Below are positions 1 to 6,137 of a stretch of DNA of 6,310 bases, one piece after another (within the stretch, counting starts at the first letter, position 1; every line of letters begins with the position of its first letter). The stretch is taken from contig DAITVZ010000136.1 of NCBI GenBank assembly GCA_036841525.1, positions 1-6,310 of the forward strand. The letters are read 5' to 3'. This DNA is from JAAYEA01 sp012689325 (GTDB lineage: Bacteria; Chloroflexota; Anaerolineae; JAAYEA01). The notes below the pieces were generated by a model, which saw only the letters and a list, made by a program, of their open reading frames with translations, searched no databases and was not told the DNA's origin. A program made the translations under genes and the position numbers.

Positions 1-294
1 GCAGCAGGGGAGTTGTCAAATGGCTCAAGGGCAGAGTGCGTCAAGCCAGTGTTTTCACACCGAGTCCCTACTGCGCCATGTTACTCATCACTGAGCGGGC
101 GCTCCTCATCGGGCGGCCCTGGCGGAGCGGCCCGCGCCCCCATCCCGACGTCCTGCTACGCTGGGCATAGGCGGCTGTTCTACCCAGTTTGGCGTTTCGC
201 GCATACGCTCTCCCCGGTTCGGCGAAGTCCTCGTGGTAGACTGCACCAGTACGAAGGGACAGAGGATACCGAGCCTCGCTAGCCGTCGCGACTT
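1..294. other. 3' flank of the operon with no supported gene
   Basis: No recognisable coding, RNA or mobile-element signal is seen in these 294 bases. On the minus strand a 32-codon frame (204 to 106, MRETPNWVEQPP...) has GGGGAG a few bases upstream, but its second half is low-complexity Arg/Ala/Gly and nothing else supports it. GC-rich self-complementary patches near 110-145 are too imperfect to call a terminator, and no T-run follows them. Confidence 0.5.
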
Positions 295-2442
295 CTACGC
301 AGCCTCTGGCGATAGCTCGGGCAAGTCCAGCTTGCCTAGGTGCAGAAAGATCGTGCCACGATAGATCGAGTGAGTCTCGTTGGTCTCCGCCTTCATGGCA
401 AGGTATGACCCGATCGGCCTCAGACATGCCCATGTCGGCTCGTCCAGCAGCACACTGGCGCGACGAAGGAACTCGTCCGCGCGCATATGACGCGCCCGAC
501 GCGCCTCATCGAATCTTGCTATCGTGCTCTCTAGCATGGTGATCATTCGCCGATCTCGGCGCATCTGCTCCAGTTCTTCCAGGACCGGGCGACACGCCAG
601 CTCGTACTTGGGTGTACCAGGCACGAGAATATCGCGCGTCTCGCAGGCCAGGATAGGCTCCGCATCGGAGAGCAGTAACGGGCCCTGCCGCGCAGCCACG
701 GCTAGCTTGCGGCGAAGTGCCTCCAGAATCGACAGGGTAGCCACCGGCACATAGAGGAGCTGCGCGATCTGCTGAGCCTTTTGCCCGTCCGTCAGCTCTT
801 GCGGAAGCGTTCCGAAAAACTCGAGGAACCAGGCGCTGGGGTTGTAGCCATCCAAGGGCACGCTGTTGTACCTGGCATGGAGCCGCCGTCCGACCGGCAT
901 AGAGAATGGTGCCTGAACCGCCGCGTGCAGCGTCAGCTGGTCCAGCAGTTGCGCTGGCTCCACTGAGCCGGGAGCCGCGACCATTTGGGCCATGCGGTGC
1001 TCGACGTCCCATCCGAAATCGGTGACGCGGTCCAAGAGCGCGGGGTTTTGGCGAGTCCTCTCGTGGAAAGTCTCATCGCGTTGGCGAATGCCGGCCGTGT
1101 ACCCAAAGTCCCCCGGACCAAAGACGACCAGACGGAATGGCGGCGCTGAGGTGCAGTTGGCCTCGGGGATACGAAAGGCGATCTGTTTGTAGAAGTGAAT
1201 CACCCACGGGTGGAAGCCCACGCGGTCAACCCGCTCCACCACGCCTTCCTCTTTGGGGCGAGGCAGTGGTCTCGCCTGAACCCACACAAGCTCGCGGCCT
1301 TGGTCGATGACGTATTCCAGATCTCCCCAGCCTGTTTCCTGATAGATCTCCAGAGCACGCTCGAAAGCATGACGAACTATCTGCAGGATCTCGACGCGAT
1401 CTTCCGCGGCTGGCCACCGTGTCAGATTGATCTCTCGCAGGTCGTACGAGGCGAAGGCCTGTAGGTCGGCTTCGCCCGTTCCATCCATCAGCCGATCCGC
1501 GTAGCCACCATAGGTTCCTTCCATGATCATCCCCCCCAACTGACCTGGCGCCTTGACAAAGAGCGCGCCGGACATCCAGGGGCGCTTCACCATGGGCTGC
1601 ACAAGAACCGCTGGCGGGTTCGGTCGAGGGGGCAGGCCTAGGACAAGCTCGGGGTTGAGGCCGCTCAGTATGACCTGGGCGATGGCATCTGGCCCTCCAT
1701 CTGGCCTCACGTTGAGCACGGTGGAGTAACTGCCGGCCATAGCATCATCTGCCGAATCCTCTCCAGCGCCGCTGGACCGCACCGCCCACGGGGCCTCGAA
1801 AGGCACGGGATGCTCCTCAAGCCAGGTCGCCGCCCTCACCCGCAGCAACGACTGATCCGTGGCCTCACGCAGGCGCTGCGCCACCTGTGCGGCCATGACC
1901 GGGCGCTGCCCAGGCTCTGTCTCGCGGAGAGCCCGGATTGCTTCCTCCCACCGGTACATGGGCAACGCCTCATCAAGCCAAGTGGCGACATCCTGTAAGG
2001 GCACGACCACCAGGGCAGGTACTCGATAACCGCGTTGGGCAAGCCAGGCCAGTCGCGCGGCCTTGGGCCCCCATCGCTCCGCGCCCGGCACCACACGAGA
2101 TGGAACGAAGGGCAGTTCGCTCTGAGTACCGACTGGCGCCTCGTCCCACCGGATCACGGCCACCTCGCCCTCAGGGATAGTCGCCGGCAACTCGGTGCAG
2201 ACGGCGAAAGGCTTGTTCGGGGGCAAGCCCAACAGAAGGTGCGCGGTCAGGCTGTTGGTGATGTTGATCACGGCGCCTGCCTGGTTAATGGCCAGCGCCG
2301 CGGTGTGCTTCGGACAGCTGTCGAGTATGGCCAGCGTGCTCGAATCGATATTCCGGAGATCCGACTGCTCCCGCACCCGATGGATACGTCCCTCGAACAC
2401 GCCAGGCTGAATGACGTGACCCTTCCAGCGCATGGTCTGCAT
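295..2442 (-). CDS. PEP-synthase-like phosphotransferase, permuted: phosphohistidine domain then ATP-grasp domain, unknown C-terminal half
   Basis: The protein has 715 residues. Residues 5-85 resemble the swivelling phosphohistidine domain of PEP-utilising enzymes: SLTAH (64-68) matches the GLTSH active-site motif and keeps the phosphorylated His as H68. Residues 121-393 match the PEP synthase/PPDK ATP-grasp domain: WGPKAARLAWLAQRGYRVP (124-142), WAVRSSGAGEDS (219-230), VLVQPMV (279-285), and GDLEYVID plus VQARPL (373-393) with the acidic and Q/R nucleotide-binding residues. In PEP synthase and rifampin phosphotransferase the His domain follows the ATP-grasp domain; here it precedes it. The PEP/pyruvate-binding TIM barrel is absent. 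Residues 394-715 are unrecognised and look largely helical. By family, it should move a phosphate from ATP through H68 to an acceptor; the acceptor is unknown, presumably bound by the C-terminal half. No signal peptide or membrane segment is seen, so it is probably cytoplasmic. ATG at 2442 is preferred because GGAGGGGAG lies upstream; the ATG at 2433 would be too far from it. It is the third gene of the putative operon, 43 nt after the deaminase-nucleotidyltransferase. Confidence 0.85.
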   Translation of the reverse strand: MQTMRWKGHVIQPGVFEGRIHRVREQSDLRNIDSSTLAILDSCPKHTAALAINQAGAVINITNSLTAHLLLGLPPNKPFAVCTELPATIPEGEVAVIRWDEAPVGTQSELPFVPSRVVPGAERWGPKAARLAWLAQRGYRVPALVVVPLQDVATWLDEALPMYRWEEAIRALRETEPGQRPVMAAQVAQRLREATDQSLLRVRAATWLEEHPVPFEAPWAVRSSGAGEDSADDAMAGSYSTVLNVRPDGGPDAIAQVILSGLNPELVLGLPPRPNPPAVLVQPMVKRPWMSGALFVKAPGQLGGMIMEGTYGGYADRLMDGTGEADLQAFASYDLREINLTRWPAAEDRVEILQIVRHAFERALEIYQETGWGDLEYVIDQGRELVWVQARPLPRPKEEGVVERVDRVGFHPWVIHFYKQIAFRIPEANCTSAPPFRLVVFGPGDFGYTAGIRQRDETFHERTRQNPALLDRVTDFGWDVEHRMAQMVAAPGSVEPAQLLDQLTLHAAVQAPFSMPVGRRLHARYNSVPLDGYNPSAWFLEFFGTLPQELTDGQKAQQIAQLLYVPVATLSILEALRRKLAVAARQGPLLLSDAEPILACETRDILVPGTPKYELACRPVLEELEQMRRDRRMITMLESTIARFDEARRARHMRADEFLRRASVLLDEPTWACLRPIGSYLAMKAETNETHSIYRGTIFLHLGKLDLPELSPEAA

Positions 2443-2452
2443 GGCTGTATCG

Positions 2453-2461
2453 CTCCCCTCC
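2453..2461 (-). promoter_or_regulatory. Ribosome binding site of the phosphotransferase gene
   Basis: GGAGGGGAG on the minus strand sits in the 43-bp gap after the deaminase-nucleotidyltransferase stop. Its inner GGAG is 10 nt and its outer GGAGG 14 nt from the ATG at 2442, which supports that ATG over the one at 2433. Confidence 0.6.
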
Positions 2462-2485
2462 TTGAGGTGTCTCGCGGCCGCTGCT

Positions 2486-3853
2486 CTATGGGAGAATGTC
2501 CAGCGTCTCCCGCTCCGGGTTCAGCTGCAATAGCTTGAGCCTCTGCGCATCCTCTACCAGCCACCCGCGCGCCAGCACCCGATCGCCCTCGCGCAGCGCC
2601 GTGATCAGCTTGGTATAGCTGAGTAGCGTGACCTGCGCGCCATCGCCCGTCTCCACCACACAGCGGCCGGGCTTGTACGCTGCCTGTCGCGCATCGCTAA
2701 CGCACCCCGCCAGGACGGCAAAACCGCGCGGCGATAGCATCCCCACGAACGCGGGACTGGGATCCATTGGCTGGTATGCCAGGGAAAAGCTGAGGCCACC
2801 CAGGACAAAGGTCTCATTGTAGCGGCCCTCCTGGAAGAGCCGGCGGTGGCCTCCCTGGACCCAGCGGTCCATCAGGGCGAGGGTGTGCGAGCCCGGAGTC
2901 GGCTGAAGCTTGCCCAGCCGCGAGGCCTCTGACAGCCCCAGGCGGAACGCTGCGATCCGCTCCGGTGCAGCCAGTACGATCAGATCCCAATCGGAGGTCG
3001 GCCTTTCCGTCCCGGCAGCGCGCGAGCCAAAGACGCGCACAGCATCGGGAGCCAACCCGCCCGCCGCCAGGAGCGGCTCCAGCCGCGCAAGCATCTCGGG
3101 CGGGGCGGAGATCGGGTGCACCACGCCGCCAACGGCGCCGGGGTCCAACAGTGAGCCTAGCCCTCCGGTGGGCAGCTCCGCCAGCAATCCCGCCTGCCCT
3201 ACCCAGCTCTCGTAAAGGCCGTATTCGTCCGTGGAGTGGGGCAGCTTGGCCCTGCCCTGGCCTTCCGCACGATAGCGCCACTTGACGAGCAGGCGCCCGG
3301 CATGAAAGTCAGCGTCCCATACGATGGCCTCGCTCTCGCCAATACGCACGGCGGCGCCAAAGGGAATGCCTTCGGCGCCCGGCTGTTGCCAGCGAGGCGC
3401 CTTGTCCCGCAGCACCAGCTTGCCATCGGACGTCGGCTGCCAGCCAGCGGGCAGGAGCGCCGAGATGGGCTGCTCCTCATAGCTGCCGTCCAGCCGAGCC
3501 ATCAACACGAGGATGTCCTTGCCTGTTCGCTGCCCGTGCTCCGCCATGAACTGCCGGCAGACGCCGCAAGGCCGGCAGGGCGCGCTCCCCGACCTGGAGG
3601 AGACCAGGGCCAAGGCGATCACGTCCGCGTCTCCGGCCATCGTCGCCAGCAGGATGGCGCTCATTTCGGCGTGAATGTTCGTGATATGATTGAACGAGGC
3701 ATAGTGTCCAGCGCTGTACGTGGCCCCGCCGGCGGTCAGCGCCGCGGCCCCGTATCGCGTCCCCTCCGGCGAGGTCAGGAACGCTTGCCCCATACCGCGC
3801 AGCGCCGCCTGCACCAGGGATCGTTTGGCAATCTTATCCACCGCGCCCCTCAT
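2486..3853 (-). CDS. Cytidine deaminase-like domain fused to a Pol-beta-type nucleotidyltransferase
   Basis: The protein has 455 residues. Residues 1-140 are a zinc-dependent cytidine deaminase fold: GAAALTAGGATYSAG (35-49) matches the family's substrate strand, HAE (61-63) gives a zinc ligand and the proton-shuttling Glu, and PCGVCRQ (95-101) gives two zinc-binding Cys. HAE, rather than the CAE of tetrameric cytidine deaminases, resembles E. coli Cdd and dCMP deaminases. Residues 141-260 are an unrecognised linker. Residues 270-360 form a nucleotidyltransferase core: VFGSRAAG (274-281) and SDWDL (287-291), with D288 and D290 as metal-binding carboxylates; D329, at the end of a predicted strand, could be the third. 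Residues 378-445 (GDRVLARGWL) may be an OB-like nucleic-acid-binding tail, which is tentative. Substrates cannot be read from the sequence: free (d)CTP, RNA or DNA are all possible for the deaminase, and nucleotidyl transfer to protein, RNA or nucleotide for the second domain. It overlaps the csx3-like gene by 20 nt, implying translational coupling. The start is uncertain: ATG at 3853 has only a distant AAGGAA, while GTG at 3841 (four residues shorter) follows GAGGGG closely. Confidence 0.85.
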   Translation of the reverse strand: MRGAVDKIAKRSLVQAALRGMGQAFLTSPEGTRYGAAALTAGGATYSAGHYASFNHITNIHAEMSAILLATMAGDADVIALALVSSRSGSAPCRPCGVCRQFMAEHGQRTGKDILVLMARLDGSYEEQPISALLPAGWQPTSDGKLVLRDKAPRWQQPGAEGIPFGAAVRIGESEAIVWDADFHAGRLLVKWRYRAEGQGRAKLPHSTDEYGLYESWVGQAGLLAELPTGGLGSLLDPGAVGGVVHPISAPPEMLARLEPLLAAGGLAPDAVRVFGSRAAGTERPTSDWDLIVLAAPERIAAFRLGLSEASRLGKLQPTPGSHTLALMDRWVQGGHRRLFQEGRYNETFVLGGLSFSLAYQPMDPSPAFVGMLSPRGFAVLAGCVSDARQAAYKPGRCVVETGDGAQVTLLSYTKLITALREGDRVLARGWLVEDAQRLKLLQLNPERETLDILP

Positions 3854-5108
3854 CCCGCGCTGGGACCAGTTCCTTGATCAGTGGCAGCAGCCCCAGCCGC
3901 AGCCCATCCGCCAGCGCCTGCGGGGACTGGGCGCGATCCAGGCCGGTGACCGCGCCCACGTAGCGCCCGCCCTCCTTGACCACCTCCGCCCTGGGCGGGG
4001 CGCCCGGGTCTCGCGATTGCAGCACGGCGATGATCCGGTCCGCCAGGTCCCACTTGGCTAGCTCGGCCTCCCATGCGGCGGCCGTCTCCTCGCCATAGCG
4101 CCCCAGCACGATAAAGCGGTCCACCGCGAACATGATCACCTCGCGCCCCGGAGGGATGCGCAGCGGCGGCTGCACGGTGAACCGCCCCCCTGGCAGGTCG
4201 GCGATCACCAAGTCGTGGCGCAGCCGCAGGTTGGCGAGTTGCTGCGCCACTTGCAGCTCCATGGCGTGGTCCCAGTGACGCTTCTGCGGCTCGCGGATGG
4301 CCCGCCCTTCGGCCATCTGTCCCTGCTGGCACATCTGCACGAACCAGTTCTGCGTCGGCGAGGCCGCATCGCAATCCATCACCCAACCGTCCGCCCCCGT
4401 CTCGCTGCGCAGCCGGTTGAGCACCTTGGCCAGCACCGACTTGCCCGAACCCGGGTCGCCCACCACGCCCAGCACCAGCCCCGGCCGGCCCTGCACCAGC
4501 GCCGGCGGCAGGGGGAAGAGCAGCCCCGCCTCCTCCCGACCGTGGACGATGACCGCCTGGCTGGGGTGAACGCGCGGCAGGAAGCAGGCCGTCAAGATCC
4601 CCTCCCCCCGCGCCGCCACCTGGGCCGCCACCGCGCCGTACATCCAGTTGGCCCCGCGGCCGGTGAGATAGACCGCCCAGGGCGACGCCTCGCCCAGCAC
4701 CCCCACCGCGCCCGAGACCAGCGCGGGGTCCCAGTCCTGGTCGTCCTCCCGGCGCAAGAGCTCCACCTCCAGCCCCGCGCCGGAGAGGGCCCGCACCCGA
4801 TACCAGGGACACGGCCCGCCACCCGGCGGCTGGTCCAGAGGATAGATGCGCACCCAGCCGGCCTGGGGCTGGAACACCTCCACGCTGACGGCCCCGGCGG
4901 CCACCGCGCCCATGACCACGTGGGCGTACATCCACATCGCCCCGGCCCCCTCCACCCGCACCGCCCGCCCGGCGCACCGCGCCAGCGGCAACGGCTGGTC
5001 CGAGAGGACCGTGGTCGGCCAGTACCTTTTGGGATGGGGGGTAAAGGCGATCCTCACCCGATCGCCCTCCTCGGACCAGGCCGCCCATTCCTGCACGCGC
5101 TCACTCAT
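3834..5108 (-). CDS. csx3: Tandem Csx3-like domains fused to a P-loop NTPase (Csx3-AAA type)
   Basis: The protein has 424 residues in three parts. Domain 1 (about 17-95) contains GAGAMWMYAHVV (54-65); domain 2 (about 103-190) contains TGRGANWMYGAV (149-160). Both match the GRGPxWL region of Csx3, and domain 2 also matches the preceding strands. Residues 208-420 are a P-loop NTPase: Walker A GDPGSGKS (217-224), a likely Walker B DLVIADLPGG (299-308), and an acidic VMDCD segment (243-247). Csx3/Crn3 is an accessory of type III CRISPR systems that cleaves cyclic tetra-adenylate; fusions to an ATPase domain are known. The usual YDPRLG strand is FQPQAG in domain 1 and FLPRVH in domain 2, so the catalytic Asp is replaced in both and no His is at the expected place; this comparison is with archaeal Csx3 from memory. 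It may therefore bind ligand without cleaving it. The frame stays open upstream into the CRISPR array, but ATG at 5108, with GGAGG 10 nt upstream, is the only start outside the repeats with a good ribosome site. First gene of the putative operon. Confidence 0.82.
   Translation of the reverse strand: MSERVQEWAAWSEEGDRVRIAFTPHPKRYWPTTVLSDQPLPLARCAGRAVRVEGAGAMWMYAHVVMGAVAAGAVSVEVFQPQAGWVRIYPLDQPPGGGPCPWYRVRALSGAGLEVELLRREDDQDWDPALVSGAVGVLGEASPWAVYLTGRGANWMYGAVAAQVAARGEGILTACFLPRVHPSQAVIVHGREEAGLLFPLPPALVQGRPGLVLGVVGDPGSGKSVLAKVLNRLRSETGADGWVMDCDAASPTQNWFVQMCQQGQMAEGRAIREPQKRHWDHAMELQVAQQLANLRLRHDLVIADLPGGRFTVQPPLRIPPGREVIMFAVDRFIVLGRYGEETAAAWEAELAKWDLADRIIAVLQSRDPGAPPRAEVVKEGGRYVGAVTGLDRAQSPQALADGLRLGLLPLIKELVPARDEGRGG
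3846..3851 (-). promoter_or_regulatory. Possible ribosome binding site favouring a GTG start at 3841
   Basis: GAGGGG on the minus strand ends 4 nt before an in-frame GTG at 3841, which is a short spacing. It lies inside the last codons of the csx3-like gene, whose TAA would overlap the deaminase-nucleotidyltransferase start by 8 nt in this model. The alternative ATG at 3853 has only AAGGAA, 16 nt upstream. Both starts fit translational coupling. Confidence 0.35.
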
Positions 5109-5118
5109 CTTTGGCTTT

Positions 5119-5123
5119 CCTCC
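5119..5123 (-). promoter_or_regulatory. Ribosome binding site of the csx3-like gene
   Basis: GGAGG on the minus strand lies 10 nt before the ATG at 5108. It decides the start in a frame that stays open into the CRISPR array. Confidence 0.7.
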
Positions 5124-5137
5124 GTTACGTCGCTGGC

Positions 5138-5161
5138 AGAGACGCGGCACGTCGCGTCTCT
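5138..5161. promoter_or_regulatory. Perfect inverted repeat between the CRISPR array and the csx3-like gene
   Basis: AGAGACGCG (5138-5146) and CGCGTCTCT (5153-5161) are perfect 9-bp arms around a 6-base loop. The element starts 3 bp from the terminal CRISPR repeat and lies 14 bp from the GGAGG of the csx3-like gene. As RNA on the minus strand it would be a stable GC-rich hairpin immediately after the last repeat. No U-run follows, so a classic intrinsic terminator is not supported. It could be an operator, an RNA-processing or stability element at the end of the pre-crRNA, or a weak attenuator. I see no convincing -10/-35 promoter in the 56-bp gap. Confidence 0.6.
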
Positions 5162-5164
5162 CAC

Positions 5165-5201
5165 ATTTGAACACCCCGAAGGGCTCTACTCCCTTTTCCA
5201 C
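5165..5201 (-). repeat. Degenerate terminal (leader-distal) CRISPR repeat
   Basis: This copy differs from the consensus at two positions, both in the first five plus-strand bases (ATTTG for GTTTC); the other 35 positions fit. In minus orientation the changes hit the 3' end, altering the handle from GTTGAAAC to GTTCAAAT. Decay of the 3' end of the last repeat is the usual mark of the leader-distal end, and it supports minus-strand transcription. Confidence 0.85.
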
Positions 5202-5235
5202 ATGGCGAGTGACAGCGTCAACGCCCGCCAACTGC
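5202..5235 (-). repeat. Spacer 1, identical to spacer 4
   Basis: This 34-bp spacer, beginning ATGGCGAGTGACAGC on the plus strand, is identical over its full length to the spacer at 5424-5457. It is the leader-distal, presumably oldest, spacer. On the plus strand it reads open as MASDSVNARQL. Confidence 0.97.
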
Positions 5236-5272
5236 GTTTCAACACCCCGAAGGGCTCTACTCCCTTTTCCAC

Positions 5273-5313
5273 CACGCGGATGGAGATGTATCTTGCTATC
5301 GAGCGTGACAAGC
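5273..5313 (-). repeat. Spacer 2, homologous to spacer 13
   Basis: This 41-bp spacer aligns without gaps to spacer 13 (6095-6137) from CACGCG onward, with 28 of 35 positions identical by hand count. Read on the plus strand it encodes TRMEMYLAIERDK, against TRLDMYRAIER for spacer 13. The two therefore most likely come from diverged copies of one coding target. Confidence 0.85.
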
Positions 5314-5423
5314 GTTTCAACACCCCGAAGGGCTCTACTCCCTTTTCCACCAATCTGACCCCCCACGACATTATAGTGTTCGACGCGTTTCAACACCCCG
5401 AAGGGCTCTACTCCCTTTTCCAC

Positions 5424-5457
5424 ATGGCGAGTGACAGCGTCAACGCCCGCCAACTGC
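5424..5457 (-). repeat. Spacer 4, identical copy of spacer 1
   Basis: All 34 bases match spacer 1 (5202-5235). The spacers between and after the two copies differ, so this is not a simple tandem duplication of a longer block. Either a single unit was copied within the array, intervening units were inserted or rearranged, or the same protospacer was taken up twice with the same ends. Confidence 0.97.
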
Positions 5458-6094
5458 GTTTCAACACCCCGAAGGGCTCTACTCCCTTTTCCACATTGTG
5501 CGGGCAACGCGAGTTGTTGGCCGATCTCGCCGGGTTTCAACACCCCGAAGGGCTCTACTCCCTTTTCCACCATCGCCCAGATGTATCTCTGGTGCGAGTA
5601 CATCGAGGGGTTTCAACACCCCGAAGGGCTCTACTCCCTTTTCCACTAAGAAAGGGGCGCGTATGACCGACGCCGCACAGATTCTCGTTTCAACACCCCG
5701 AAGGGCTCTACTCCCTTTTCCACCCGCGTGATAGTCAACCTTGACGCCGAGTGCGACGTGTTTCAACACCCCGAAGGGCTCTACTCCCTTTTCCACCCGA
5801 TCCGGCCCCGCGCCCCGCAGCCAACGCCAACGGTTTCAACACCCCGAAGGGCTCTACTCCCTTTTCCACCCAAGCGTCGGCGGCAGATCCTTGCCCGCCC
5901 ATCGTTTCAACACCCCGAAGGGCTCTACTCCCTTTTCCACCAGTACCAGGACATTCGGTGGTCTTACGAGGGAGGAGAGGTTTCAACACCCCGAAGGGCT
6001 CTACTCCCTTTTCCACGCGGCAAGTGTTGTAACGGCGGGACCGGCAAATGGTCGCTGGTTTCAACACCCCGAAGGGCTCTACTCCCTTTTCCAC

Positions 6095-6137
6095 CTAGAG
6101 CGCACGCGTCTCGATATGTATCGCGCTATCGAGCGGG
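6095..6137 (-). repeat. Spacer 13, homologous to spacer 2
   Basis: This is the longest spacer (43 bp). Bases 6103-6137 align without gaps to 5273-5307 of spacer 2, and two of the seven differences are synonymous in the shared frame (CGG/CGT and CGT/CGG for Arg). It lies closer to the inferred leader than spacer 2, so it was presumably acquired later. Confidence 0.85.

Larger units (their letters stand above)
295..5108 (-). other. Putative three-gene operon downstream of the CRISPR array
   Basis: The order of transcription is csx3-like ATPase, deaminase-nucleotidyltransferase, phosphotransferase. The first two overlap by 20 nt (or 8 nt with the GTG start) and the third starts 43 nt after the second. 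All lie on the strand on which the array is inferred to be transcribed, and no internal promoter is evident. Such tight packing implies joint expression and probably joint function. Whether transcription begins at the CRISPR leader or in the short gap near 5109-5164 cannot be read from the sequence. Confidence 0.7.

Noticed and set aside
110..145. GC-rich self-complementary patch as operon terminator
   Set aside because: Stems are short and imperfect, and no T-run follows in the minus direction.
106..204. Minus-strand 32-codon frame after the phosphotransferase gene
   Set aside because: Only a weak GGGGAG supports it; half the peptide is low complexity and it resembles nothing I know.
68..433. 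Minus-strand 121-codon frame at the left edge
   Set aside because: It overlaps the phosphotransferase gene in another frame by about 140 bases, and its sequence looks random.
5109..5603. Extension of the csx3-like gene upstream to a start inside the array
   Set aside because: The extra 165 codons are mostly translated CRISPR repeats (KGVEPFGVLK-like units); the ATG at 5108 with GGAGG is a better start.
5571..5609. Spacer 6 as a third member of the spacer 2/13 family
   Set aside because: Only a 10-base run is shared with spacer 2 and the rest diverges; kept as a hint only.
4215..5666. Long plus-strand frame of 483 codons
   Set aside because: It is antisense to the csx3-like gene and runs on into the CRISPR repeats; His/Pro/Arg-rich composition is typical of a shadow frame in GC-rich DNA.
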